5,575 nucleotides of DNA, from positions 1-5,575 of the forward strand of contig CAZGQY010000238.1 of NCBI GenBank assembly GCA_964528035.1. The letters are read 5' to 3'. Each line of letters opens with the position of its first letter. The stretch's first letter is position 1. A program made the position numbers and the translations under genes. Source of the stretch: CAZGQY01 sp964528035 (GTDB taxonomy: Bacteria; Pseudomonadota; Gammaproteobacteria; Methylococcales; UBA1147). The notes under the pieces were generated by a model. It saw only the letters and a program-made list of their open reading frames with translations, searched no databases and was not told the origin of the DNA. Shown here piece after piece: positions 1-5,575 of the stretch.

Positions 1-167
1 CGCCATTTATCAGTATGGAAGTAATCAAGTTTAAAAAAATTGTTCGTCCACAAATGATACTGACAATGACCTTAGAATGGAAAAAGTCCAGTGGCAAATT
101 GTATTTCGATCTAAGTTCGGCACAGTCAGCACATAGTTCAGGACGAATGCTGGTTTCCACGGCTTGA
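1..167 (+). CDS. 3-hydroxyacyl-ACP dehydratase, hotdog fold, ApeI-like (5'-partial, C-terminal 54 residues)
   Basis: An open frame enters from the left edge (first full codon at base 3) and ends at TGA 165-167, followed directly by a second in-frame TGA (168-170). The 54 visible residues look like the C-terminal strands of a FabA/FabZ-like hotdog dehydratase: VIKFKKIVRP, then MILTMTLEW, GKLYFDLSS and SSGRMLV near the end. This alternation of strands with a terminal S-S-G-R-(M/I) is what I recall for the ApeI-type dehydratase of aryl-polyene clusters, which removes water from 3-hydroxyacyl-ACP so that each extension adds a double bond. The catalytic His/Glu region would lie upstream and is not visible, so activity cannot be judged. 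It could be a free-standing dehydratase or the C-terminal domain of an acyl-CoA ligase-dehydratase fusion. The stop overlaps the next gene's ATG by one base, so it is the upstream member of the same operon. Confidence 0.72.
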   Translation, partial: PFISMEVIKFKKIVRPQMILTMTLEWKKSSGKLYFDLSSAQSAHSSGRMLVSTA

Positions 168-901
168 TGAAAATCTGCATTATTATTCCAGTTTATAATC
201 ATCCAGAGACTATTGGTAATTTAATTGTTGCCATAAGAGCTTTTGATTTGCCATGCGTTTTGGTAAACGATGGCAGCTCTGAAGAATGTTCCCGGTTGTT
301 GCAATCGATCGCCATTACTGAAAAATCGTGGTTAACACTCTACGAACGGCCCAACAATGGCGGCAAGGGGGCTGCGGTCATAGACGGACTGCGGCTGGCT
401 ATCCGCCAGGGATACACCCATGCATTGCAATTAGATGCGGATGGGCAACATTGTGTTGAAGATATTGGTCGATTTATTCACGTTACTCAGAATCATTCGA
501 ATAAATTAATCCTGGGGCAGCCACTGTTTGACCGATCCATACCAAAAATACGGCTTTATGGTCGCAAAATTACCTGTTTTTGGATCTGGGTTAACACATT
601 GTCATTTGCTATAGCTGATGGCATGTGCGGTTTTCGCATTTATCCGTTACCGGAAGTTGATCGATTGATGAAAAGAACAAAGCTGGGACAGCGTATGGAT
701 TTTGATATCGATATCGCGGTTCGCCTATATTGGCAGGGTGTTGATGTTCTAAATATCTATACACGTGTCGAATATCCCAAAGACGGACTGTCTCATTTCC
801 GAATGATCCATGACAATCTGTTGATTTCATTGAAGCACACGCAGTTGTTTTTTGGCATGTTACGACGTTCGCCTGGATTAGTATGGAGGCATTTTCGATG
901 A
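167..901 (+). CDS. Family 2 glycosyltransferase (GT-A fold), aryl-polyene operon type
   Basis: The 244-residue product is a cytoplasmic GT-A-fold glycosyltransferase predicted to move a sugar from a nucleotide- or polyprenyl-linked donor. It opens with the family start ICIIIPVYNHPETI (residues 3-16), followed by the nucleotide-binding VNDGSS (33-38), the metal-binding DXD as LQLDADGQH (D90 and D92), and DGMCGFRIYP (151-160), which resembles the acceptor/catalytic region of dolichyl-phosphate-mannose-synthase-like enzymes. No transmembrane helix is present, though the C-terminal third is aromatic and basic and could sit on the membrane. I prefer ATG 167 to the TTG at 164: the ATG overlaps the dehydratase stop as TGATG, which favours termination-reinitiation, and there is no strong Shine-Dalgarno. 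Its stop overlaps the acyltransferase start. In some APE clusters the corresponding GT and acyltransferase are, as I recall, one fused protein. The sugar and acceptor cannot be read from sequence. Confidence 0.88.
   Translation: MKICIIIPVYNHPETIGNLIVAIRAFDLPCVLVNDGSSEECSRLLQSIAITEKSWLTLYERPNNGGKGAAVIDGLRLAIRQGYTHALQLDADGQHCVEDIGRFIHVTQNHSNKLILGQPLFDRSIPKIRLYGRKITCFWIWVNTLSFAIADGMCGFRIYPLPEVDRLMKRTKLGQRMDFDIDIAVRLYWQGVDVLNIYTRVEYPKDGLSHFRMIHDNLLISLKHTQLFFGMLRRSPGLVWRHFR
885..888 (+). promoter_or_regulatory. Ribosome binding site deciding the acyltransferase start
   Basis: GGAG ends nine bases before ATG 898. An in-frame ATG at 883 directly abuts this motif and has no comparable site upstream, so 898 is the better start. 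It also produces the usual ATGA overlap with the glycosyltransferase stop at 899-901. Confidence 0.65.
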
Positions 902-1821
902 AACACTGGTCACAAATCGAAGAACGCGGAATTATCTGGGGAATGCGATTTCTATTACAAGTTTATACCTTTCTGGGCAATCGAACGTTGCAATGGTTTC
1001 TCTATCCCATTGTCAGCTATTTCTGGTTGATGAATAAGAATGGACGTAAAGCCAGTCGCGAATTTTTAGGCCGTATCTCAAGCTACGTTGAACCAGGTCG
1101 GGTGTCACATAGCCATGTCGGCAGCTACCTGCACTTCATTAGTTTCGCCAATGCGATTATTGATAAGTTAGCAGCCTGGAGTGGAGCCTTACCGCTTGAC
1201 AACGTCGAGTTCTATGGCCGCGACCTCCTGCTGCAGCATATAGATCAGGGAAAGGGGATTTTGATTCTGGGTTCTCATCTGGGCAATCTTGAAGTTTGCC
1301 GAACAATCGGACACCTGCGTAAATGCGCAACAATTAATGTATTAGTGCATACTCTGCATGCGCAGAAATTCAACCATCTGCTCAAAAAATACGCAGACGA
1401 TAGCCCAGTAAATCTAATTCAAGTGACTGAAATAAATGCCGCCACAGCAATGTTGTTAGAGGACAAAATAAACGCAGGTGAACTTCTGGTAATTGCCGCA
1501 GACCGAACACCGGTGGAACCGAAAAGCAGAGTCTCAGAAGCTCAGTTTCTCGGTACCAAGGCGTTATTTCCACAGGGACCGATGATATTGGCCTCGCTAT
1601 TGCGTTGCCCGGTCTACACGCTATTCTGCTTGAAACAAGGAGGCCGCTTTGTGATTTATTTTGAGCAGTTTCGAGACTCAGTACGATTCTCTCGGAAACA
1701 CCGCGAACAGGAAATTCAGGCGTGCATTCAGGATTACGCGAATCGATTGCAATCTTATTGCATTAAAGAACCCTTACAGTGGTTCAATTTTTATGATTTC
1801 TGGCAGAGGCAACATGGTTAA
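898..1821 (+). CDS. LpxL/HtrB-like acyltransferase (LPLAT superfamily, COG4261-like)
   Basis: The 307-residue product belongs to the lysophospholipid/lipid A acyltransferase superfamily, which transfers acyl chains from ACP or CoA to lipid acceptors at the inner membrane. The catalytic HX4E/D motif is present in GSHLGNLEVCR, with H127 and E132. Further family blocks are AADRTPVEP (D202, R203), LFPQGP (223-228) and a terminal PLQWFNFYDFW. An aromatic hydrophobic stretch at about residues 31-45 fits the single N-terminal membrane anchor of LpxL-like enzymes. The start at 898 has a GGAG site at good distance and overlaps the glycosyltransferase by four bases; the end overlaps the ammonia-lyase by eight. 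In aryl-polyene clusters this family is thought to attach the polyene or a fatty acyl chain to a membrane-anchored carrier, so it probably acts with the preceding glycosyltransferase. The length and motifs look intact. Acyl donor and acceptor are unknown. Confidence 0.87.
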   Translation: MKHWSQIEERGIIWGMRFLLQVYTFLGNRTLQWFLYPIVSYFWLMNKNGRKASREFLGRISSYVEPGRVSHSHVGSYLHFISFANAIIDKLAAWSGALPLDNVEFYGRDLLLQHIDQGKGILILGSHLGNLEVCRTIGHLRKCATINVLVHTLHAQKFNHLLKKYADDSPVNLIQVTEINAATAMLLEDKINAGELLVIAADRTPVEPKSRVSEAQFLGTKALFPQGPMILASLLRCPVYTLFCLKQGGRFVIYFEQFRDSVRFSRKHREQEIQACIQDYANRLQSYCIKEPLQWFNFYDFWQRQHG

Positions 1822-3343
1822 AGGGAACATCCTGATTAACGGAACTCCAATCAGTATTGAAGATATAGTTCAGATTGCACAGGGCGTATCGCAGCTTCAA
1901 CTAAGCAACTCGCCAGAATTCGTCGAATCGATCAGCAAGGGTGCCCGATTCGTTGATACGCTATTACAGGAAGACGGTGTTGTCTATGGAGTCACCACAG
2001 GTTATGGCGATTCCTGCTCTGTCTCTATAGCAGCAGAATGGGTACATGAATTACCGAAACATTTGTATCGTTTTCATGGCTGCGGTCTTGGCGAACTTTT
2101 CGACGAACAAAAAACTCGCGCAATTTTAGCAGTACGCCTGAATAGCCTTGCCCAAGGTTTTTCAGGCGTCCGCTATGAATTACTACAGCACATCGTGGCC
2201 TTTTTAAAACACGATATTCTGCCACTTATTCCACAGGAAGGTTCGGTAGGTGCCAGCGGTGACCTGACGCCATTATCGTATATAGCCGCAACTCTTTCAG
2301 GAGAACGCAAAGTTTTGTTTCAAGGACGCCAGCAAAGCGCGTCGGAAGCATTGGCACAGGTCAAATTGCACCCCCTGACACTAAAACCCAAGGAGGGGCT
2401 GGCAATAATGAATGGAACGGCGGTGATGACGGCTCTGGCCTGTCTGGCATATAATCGAGCTGAATATTTATCTCAGTTATGTACCCGCATTACCAGTTTG
2501 GCCTCGATTGCATTACAGGGTAATGCTTATCATTTCGATAAAAAATTATTTTCGGTGAAACCGCATCCTGGCCAGATGAAGGTCGCACGTAGAATCCGCT
2601 CGGATTTGCAAGTACGAGGTGAAACGCCCCGCAATGACAGCCGCTTACAGGATCGTTATTCACTGCGTTGTGCAGCGCATGTTATTGGCGTATTGGAAGA
2701 TTCTTTGCCATGGCTGCGACAATTTATAGAAATCGAGCTGAACAGCGCAAATGATAACCCGATTATAGATGCTGAAGGCGAACACGTTTTGCACGGTGGT
2801 CATTTCTATGGCGGCCATATTGCCTTCGCCATGGACAGTTTGAAAACAACAGTCGCTAATCTGGCAGACCTCCTTGATCGGCAACTCGCTCAACTGGTGG
2901 ATCCCAAATTTAACCATGGCCTGCCGGCCAATTTATCAGGAGTAAAAAACAGTCAGTCTATACTGAATCATGGCTTTAAAGCAGTACAGATCGGTGTCTC
3001 GGCATGGACCGCAGAAGCTTTGAAGTTAACTCTTCCGGCCAGTGTATTTTCACGCTCAACCGAATGTCATAATCAGGACAAGGTGAGTATGGGAACTATA
3101 GCCGCTCGCGATTGTATTCGAGTTCTGGAACTCACTGAACAAGTTGCAGCCGCGTGTCTGATTGCGGTTGTGCAAGGCGTTGAACTACGCACTAACAAAG
3201 GGCCACTCAGCGAGAATTTACAAAAAACCATGGCCCAACTACGAAACCAAGTCGCCTTTCTGGAAACGGATCGTGCACTTGAACCGGAACTGCGTTCCTG
3301 TTTGGCGTTAATTCGCCAACAGCACTGGAATCTATATGACTAA
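1814..3343 (+). CDS. MIO-dependent aromatic amino acid ammonia-lyase (HAL/PAL/TAL family), pigment-pathway type
   Basis: The 509-residue protein is a full-length ammonia-lyase that eliminates ammonia from an aromatic amino acid to give an aryl-acrylate. The self-cyclising MIO triad is Ala147-Ser148-Gly149 in SVGASGDLTPLS. The catalytic tyrosine is Y58 in VVYGVTTGYGD. Other active-site blocks are N200 in MNGTAVM, QDRYSLRC (Q279, Y282, R285), NSANDNP (310-316) and E417 in STECHNQD, so it should be active as a tetramer. The selectivity pair is Phe87-His88 (RFHGCG), unlike Ser-His of histidase, His-Leu of Rhodobacter TAL or Phe-Leu of PAL. I chose ATG 1814, with AGAGG at 1805-1809, because the frame's upstream extension to 1661 lies wholly inside the acyltransferase and adds no family sequence. 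No hutU, hutI or hutG is nearby; the setting is a polyene operon. Tyrosine or phenylalanine is therefore a likelier substrate than histidine, making p-coumarate or cinnamate as a starter. The substrate remains an inference. Confidence 0.93.
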   Translation: MVKGNILINGTPISIEDIVQIAQGVSQLQLSNSPEFVESISKGARFVDTLLQEDGVVYGVTTGYGDSCSVSIAAEWVHELPKHLYRFHGCGLGELFDEQKTRAILAVRLNSLAQGFSGVRYELLQHIVAFLKHDILPLIPQEGSVGASGDLTPLSYIAATLSGERKVLFQGRQQSASEALAQVKLHPLTLKPKEGLAIMNGTAVMTALACLAYNRAEYLSQLCTRITSLASIALQGNAYHFDKKLFSVKPHPGQMKVARRIRSDLQVRGETPRNDSRLQDRYSLRCAAHVIGVLEDSLPWLRQFIEIELNSANDNPIIDAEGEHVLHGGHFYGGHIAFAMDSLKTTVANLADLLDRQLAQLVDPKFNHGLPANLSGVKNSQSILNHGFKAVQIGVSAWTAEALKLTLPASVFSRSTECHNQDKVSMGTIAARDCIRVLELTEQVAAACLIAVVQGVELRTNKGPLSENLQKTMAQLRNQVAFLETDRALEPELRSCLALIRQQHWNLYD

Positions 3344-3788
3344 GGGGCTACCCGAAAATGGACAGCCTTCTAGAACGAATGTTCGTTGTGAGGTGGAAAT
3401 CGAAGTACCCTTTTACGACGTCGATTTGATGGAAATTGTATGGCATGGAAATTATGCCAAATATTTTGAAGTTGCACGCTGCGCTGTACTCGAAAAGATC
3501 GGATACGGATATATGAAAATGCGTGATTCAGGTTATACCTGGCCAATCATCGAATTAAAAATTCGCTATGCCAAACCGGCTCATTTCAATCAAAAGCTAA
3601 TTGTATCGGCTGAAATAACCGAATGGCAAATGCGCCTTAAAATCAACTATGTGATTCGCGACAAGCAAAGCCAGGCACGATTAAGTCGAGGACATACGAT
3701 TCAAGTCGCCGTGGATGCAACAAGCGGTGAGATGTGTTACCAGTCACCACCAGTATTGTGGAAAAAACTGGAATTGGATCCTCCATGA
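3336..3788 (+). CDS. Acyl-CoA/ACP thioesterase, 4-hydroxybenzoyl-CoA thioesterase (4HBT) hotdog family, ApeK-like
   Basis: The 150-residue single-hotdog protein is of the usual size for the 4HBT/YbgC family, which hydrolyses aromatic or short acyl thioesters. The signature begins PFYDVDLMEIVWHGNYAKYF: D30, the second Asp of D-x-D, is in the position of the catalytic Asp of Pseudomonas 4HBT, followed by H37-G38-N39-Y40. The rest (ELKIRYAKPAHFNQKL, then NYVIRDK) gives the expected hotdog strands. ATG 3336 is the only good in-frame start: it precedes the conserved core by about 20 residues, overlaps the ammonia-lyase end by eight bases and has only a weak GGA upstream. The ATG at 3358 is out of frame. 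It ends by ATGA overlap with the FAD enzyme. A thioesterase is a regular member of aryl-polyene operons, where it may clear stalled acyl-ACP or release a product; which one is not clear from sequence. Confidence 0.9.
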   Translation: MTKGLPENGQPSRTNVRCEVEIEVPFYDVDLMEIVWHGNYAKYFEVARCAVLEKIGYGYMKMRDSGYTWPIIELKIRYAKPAHFNQKLIVSAEITEWQMRLKINYVIRDKQSQARLSRGHTIQVAVDATSGEMCYQSPPVLWKKLELDPP

Positions 3789-5290
3789 GCGATTACGATG
3801 TAATCGTAATCGGCAGCGGAATCGGTGGGCTCACTGCTGCCAGTTTACTGGCGAAAGCTGGTAAATCAGTATTGGTATTGGAAGCACATGACCGCCCTGG
3901 TGGTTACGCGCATGGATTTATTCGAAAGCAATATCACTTCGATGCGGGTGTGCATTTGATCAGCGGTTGTAATTCGAATGGGTATCAGGGCGGCCAGACT
4001 ATTCATAAAGTACTGAAGACATTACAGATAGACACATCTGACAGATTTATAAACATAGACCCCTTCAGCCAGGCCTATTATCCCGGGCTTGTCACTCCCT
4101 TACCGCAAAAACTTGACGCCTTTGTCGAACAATTATCGACAGTATCCCCGAAGCAGCGACAAGGACTACAGGAATTAACCCAATTGTGTTTGCAAGTGGC
4201 GGAGGAAATTTCGATCACGGATGACTTAAATTTAACCACAGATTATGAGCAAACCCGACAATTAATGCCGGGGTTATGGTCTTACCGTAAAGCAACCCTC
4301 AGTGAGGTAGCGCGTGAATTTATCAGCGACCCAAAACTTTTGAGTGTTTTTGCCAGCAATTGGCCTTACCTGGGCTTGCCACCGTCACAAGTTTCATTTG
4401 TCTACTGGTCAACTATGTTGATCGGCTATATGGTTGACGGTTCCTATTATTGTAAAGGTGGCTTTCAGCAACTGGCCAATATGCTGGTCGAAGGCTTGCT
4501 CAAACATGGCGGTGAAATTCGTTACAAAAGGTCTGTCGATAGAATCAGAACCGAGAACAGGCAGGTCCTTGGAGTATCCACTGAAAACGAGTCAATCACT
4601 GCACCCGTGGTCATTTCCAACGCAGATATTCGCAACACGGTGGGTAATTTGGTAGGCGAAGAATATTTTCCCAATCGTTTTGTACAACGATTAAAAAAAA
4701 TGCGCCACTCACTGTCCCTTTTTGTTGTCTATATCGCGACCGATATTGAAATTGGAGATTTACATCTTGCGCACGAATCATTTTGTTATGAAAGTTTTGA
4801 CCATGAACAAAACTTCTCCCAAAGCTACCAGGGTAAAGTAACCTGGTTGAGTATTACCGCCCCGACTTTGATGGATCCAAGTCTCGCCCCCATTGGTCAG
4901 CATCTATTAATTCTGACAACACTGCTGCCTTACCAGGCAGCAGCCGCCTGGAAAAAAGCGAAACCTGACACGGTGAAACAGATGACTCGATTAGCTGCAC
5001 GCTATGTTCCGGGGCTTGAAGATCATATTCTGTATATTGAAGGTGGTTCCCCGGCGACTATGCAGCGTTATACACAAAACCACCAGGGAGCAGCTTACGG
5101 CTGGGACGTTTCTCCTGATCAAGTTGGCCCCGCACGTATACAGAACAAATCACCTTTACATGGCTTATATTTTACCGGCCATTGGAGCTCCCCTGGCGGA
5201 GGAATTTATGGTGTCACTGTTTCCGGGGTACAGACTGCCCAAAATATAATGGGGATCAAGAAACGAAAGGACTTTTGGCGCTGTGTTTAG
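3785..5290 (+). CDS. FAD-dependent oxidoreductase, phytoene desaturase/carotene isomerase (CrtI/CrtISO/RetSat) type
   Basis: The 501-residue flavoprotein has an N-terminal Rossmann dinucleotide fold: DYDVIVIGSGIGGLTAAS, with GSGIGG at 10-15 and the ribose-binding E33 in LVLEAHDRPGG. A central GSYYCKGGFQQL (219-230) carries the GG-x-x-x-L seen in the carotene isomerase group. The C-terminus has the second flavin-binding motif, GLYFTGHWSSPGGGI (460-474), then YGVTVSG. Both ends are complete. The family desaturates, saturates or isomerises conjugated chains, which suits a polyene operon; possible jobs are cis/trans isomerisation, extra desaturation or reduction of the polyene. ATG 3785 is preferred over an in-frame ATG at 3734 because the glycine-rich motif should start within about ten residues, and it gives a four-base ATGA overlap with the thioesterase. 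A weak GGA lies at 3776-3778. A perfect hairpin falls just after the start codon. The reaction is not predictable from motifs alone; a halogenase-like role is unlikely. Confidence 0.88.
   Translation: MSDYDVIVIGSGIGGLTAASLLAKAGKSVLVLEAHDRPGGYAHGFIRKQYHFDAGVHLISGCNSNGYQGGQTIHKVLKTLQIDTSDRFINIDPFSQAYYPGLVTPLPQKLDAFVEQLSTVSPKQRQGLQELTQLCLQVAEEISITDDLNLTTDYEQTRQLMPGLWSYRKATLSEVAREFISDPKLLSVFASNWPYLGLPPSQVSFVYWSTMLIGYMVDGSYYCKGGFQQLANMLVEGLLKHGGEIRYKRSVDRIRTENRQVLGVSTENESITAPVVISNADIRNTVGNLVGEEYFPNRFVQRLKKMRHSLSLFVVYIATDIEIGDLHLAHESFCYESFDHEQNFSQSYQGKVTWLSITAPTLMDPSLAPIGQHLLILTTLLPYQAAAAWKKAKPDTVKQMTRLAARYVPGLEDHILYIEGGSPATMQRYTQNHQGAAYGWDVSPDQVGPARIQNKSPLHGLYFTGHWSSPGGGIYGVTVSGVQTAQNIMGIKKRKDFWRCV
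3790..3812 (+). other. Perfect 10-bp inverted repeat (3-base loop) just after the FAD-enzyme start codon
   Basis: CGATTACGAT at 3790-3799 pairs exactly with ATCGTAATCG at 3803-3812 around the loop GTA. The structure begins two bases after ATG 3785-3787, where mRNA folding most affects initiation. It lies in codons for DYDVIVI, where Asp GAT/Ile ATC and Tyr TAC/Val GTA are reverse complements, so it may be a by-product of the Rossmann motif and codon choice. The repeat itself is certain; a function is not. Confidence 0.6.
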
Positions 5291-5340
5291 CATCTTTAGA
5301 TTTAGTTATTCAGCGACTAATTTCCTGAGGGCCTAAGGCT
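5291..5340. other. Intergenic gap between the polyene operon and the transporter gene
   Basis: This 50-base gap is the only break between genes in the window. It holds a 9-base palindrome GCCTAAGGC (5331-5339) but no stem followed by a T-run, so I see no intrinsic terminator. I also see no convincing -35/-10 pair. The downstream gene could be read through from the operon or start from a weak promoter here. Confidence 0.5.
5327..5331 (+). promoter_or_regulatory. Probable ribosome binding site for the GTG start at 5341
   Basis: GAGGG ends nine bases before GTG 5341, a near-ideal Shine-Dalgarno distance. The alternative ATG at 5383 has only an A-rich stretch upstream and is buried in a hairpin. 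This favours the GTG start. Confidence 0.5.
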
Positions 5341-5575
5341 GTGAATTTCCTGGACGCTCTTCATACCGCTCATAAAAGCCTTATGAGCAACATCAGACTA
5401 AAGTGGCGCAGAATTATTCCTTCCAGACCCGTATTTGCCGTGACTCTGCCAGCATTAGTCGTTTGGTGCATCTGGTATACATACACTCAGCCCTTTTCAC
5501 TACAATTTGTACTTCAACACTGGCAAATCAGTCTGACCATGGTATTCGGATCCATCATCGCGGGTGCCACAAGTG
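5341..5575 (+). CDS. Probable TauE/SafE-family membrane transporter (3'-partial, N-terminal 78 residues)
   Basis: The frame is open from the TGA at 5326 to the right edge. From GTG 5341 the visible part has a short amphipathic, basic N-terminus (NFLDALHTAHKSL, then RLKWRRIIPSRP), a hydrophobic segment at about residues 31-47 (VFAVTLPALVVWCIWY) and a second beginning near residue 61 (WQISLTMVFGSIIAGATS). The last block resembles the first conserved helix of large TauE/SafE-type proteins, where a Gly-Ser/Ala-Gly stretch is followed by a glycine-rich turn; that turn lies beyond the window. Such proteins export or import sulfite, sulfoacetate or other organic anions. The basic residues before the first helix fit a cytoplasmic N-terminus. 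The start is uncertain: GTG 5341 has the better ribosome binding site, ATG 5383 would shorten the protein by 14 residues. It does not resemble the N-terminus of an MMPL exporter. It may lie outside the pigment operon. Confidence 0.55.
   Translation, partial: MNFLDALHTAHKSLMSNIRLKWRRIIPSRPVFAVTLPALVVWCIWYTYTQPFSLQFVLQHWQISLTMVFGSIIAGATS
5368..5388 (+). other. Perfect 8-bp inverted repeat (5-base loop) over the alternative ATG of the transporter gene
   Basis: GCTCATAA (5368-5375) pairs exactly with TTATGAGC (5381-5388) around AAGCC. The right arm contains ATG 5383-5385. The AGCCTTA at 5377-5383, spanning loop and right arm, can pair instead with TAAGGCT at 5334-5340 next to the GTG start, so the two folds exclude each other. 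There is no T-run after the stem, so it is not a terminator. Confidence 0.5.

Noticed and set aside
704..715. 12-base perfect palindrome GATATCGATATC, as a possible operator
   Set aside because: It is in the middle of the glycosyltransferase and encodes Asp-Ile-Asp-Ile; GAT and ATC are reverse complements, so the palindrome follows from the codons.
883..897. ATG 883 as the acyltransferase start
   Set aside because: The GGAG motif lies immediately after this ATG and nine bases before ATG 898, so it can serve only 898.
1661..1813. N-terminal extension of the ammonia-lyase frame by 51 codons to an ATG at 1661
   Set aside because: It lies wholly inside the acyltransferase in another frame and has no family similarity. 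Starting at 1814 gives the family's usual length of about 509 residues, with an AGAGG site just upstream.
609..2917. Minus-strand open frames at 609-830, 1382-1573, 2025-2225 and 2660-2917
   Set aside because: All are antisense shadows of well-supported genes, with no recognisable domains and no ribosome binding context.
1814..3343. Histidine ammonia-lyase (hutH) of histidine catabolism
   Set aside because: There are no hut partners nearby, the gene is embedded in a polyene-type operon, and the selectivity pair is Phe-His instead of Ser-His.
3734..3784. ATG 3734 as the start of the FAD enzyme
   Set aside because: It would place 17 non-family residues ahead of the Rossmann motif and a 55-base overlap with the thioesterase; ATG 3785 fits both the fold and the ATGA overlap.
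4434..5249. Plus-strand frames at 4434-4655 and 5004-5249
   Set aside because: Both lie inside the FAD-enzyme gene, whose motifs are intact on both sides, and their translations show no family features.
5279..5315. CGCTG (5279-5283) / CAGCG (5311-5315) as an operon terminator stem
   Set aside because: The stem is only five base pairs with a 27-base loop and no following T-run, so it does not support an intrinsic terminator.

Overview
The window is almost wholly coding on the + strand and carries the central part of an aryl-polyene (APE)/xanthomonadin-type pigment operon, followed by the start of an unrelated-looking membrane protein gene. Base composition in the mid-40s %GC (by eye), proteobacterial Shine-Dalgarno use and the particular gene set suggest a gammaproteobacterium, but no gene here fixes the genus. 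There are no tRNAs, rRNAs, CRISPR arrays, insertion sequences or phage genes.

Layout: (1) <1-167, the last 54 codons of a hotdog-fold 3-hydroxyacyl-ACP dehydratase of the ApeI type; (2) 167-901, a family 2 glycosyltransferase; (3) 898-1821, an LpxL/HtrB-like acyltransferase; (4) 1814-3343, an MIO-dependent aromatic amino acid ammonia-lyase of the HAL/PAL/TAL family; (5) 3336-3788, a 4-hydroxybenzoyl-CoA-thioesterase-like hotdog protein; (6) 3785-5290, an FAD oxidoreductase of the phytoene desaturase/carotene isomerase type; (7) a 50-base gap; (8) 5341->5575, the N-terminus of a probable TauE/SafE-family membrane transporter. Genes 1-6 all overlap their neighbours by 1-8 bases, so they form a single, translationally coupled operon whose promoter lies upstream of the window.

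Proposed joint role: the ammonia-lyase deaminates an aromatic amino acid to an aryl-acrylate starter. The (off-window) ligase/ACP/ketosynthase set, with the dehydratase, extends it to a conjugated polyene. The thioesterase hydrolyses or edits acyl thioesters. The glycosyltransferase and acyltransferase place the polyene on a membrane-anchored lipid or sugar carrier, and the FAD enzyme acts on the conjugated chain. The protein family calls are well supported by motifs; the pathway assignment rests on gene content and is an inference.

The less ordinary points are the Phe-His substrate-selectivity pair in the ammonia-lyase, the glycosyltransferase and acyltransferase as separate overlapping genes, the FAD enzyme overlapping the thioesterase where LolA-like and MMPL exporter genes are often found, a 10-bp perfect hairpin just after the FAD-enzyme start codon, and two mutually exclusive inverted repeats at the start of the final gene.
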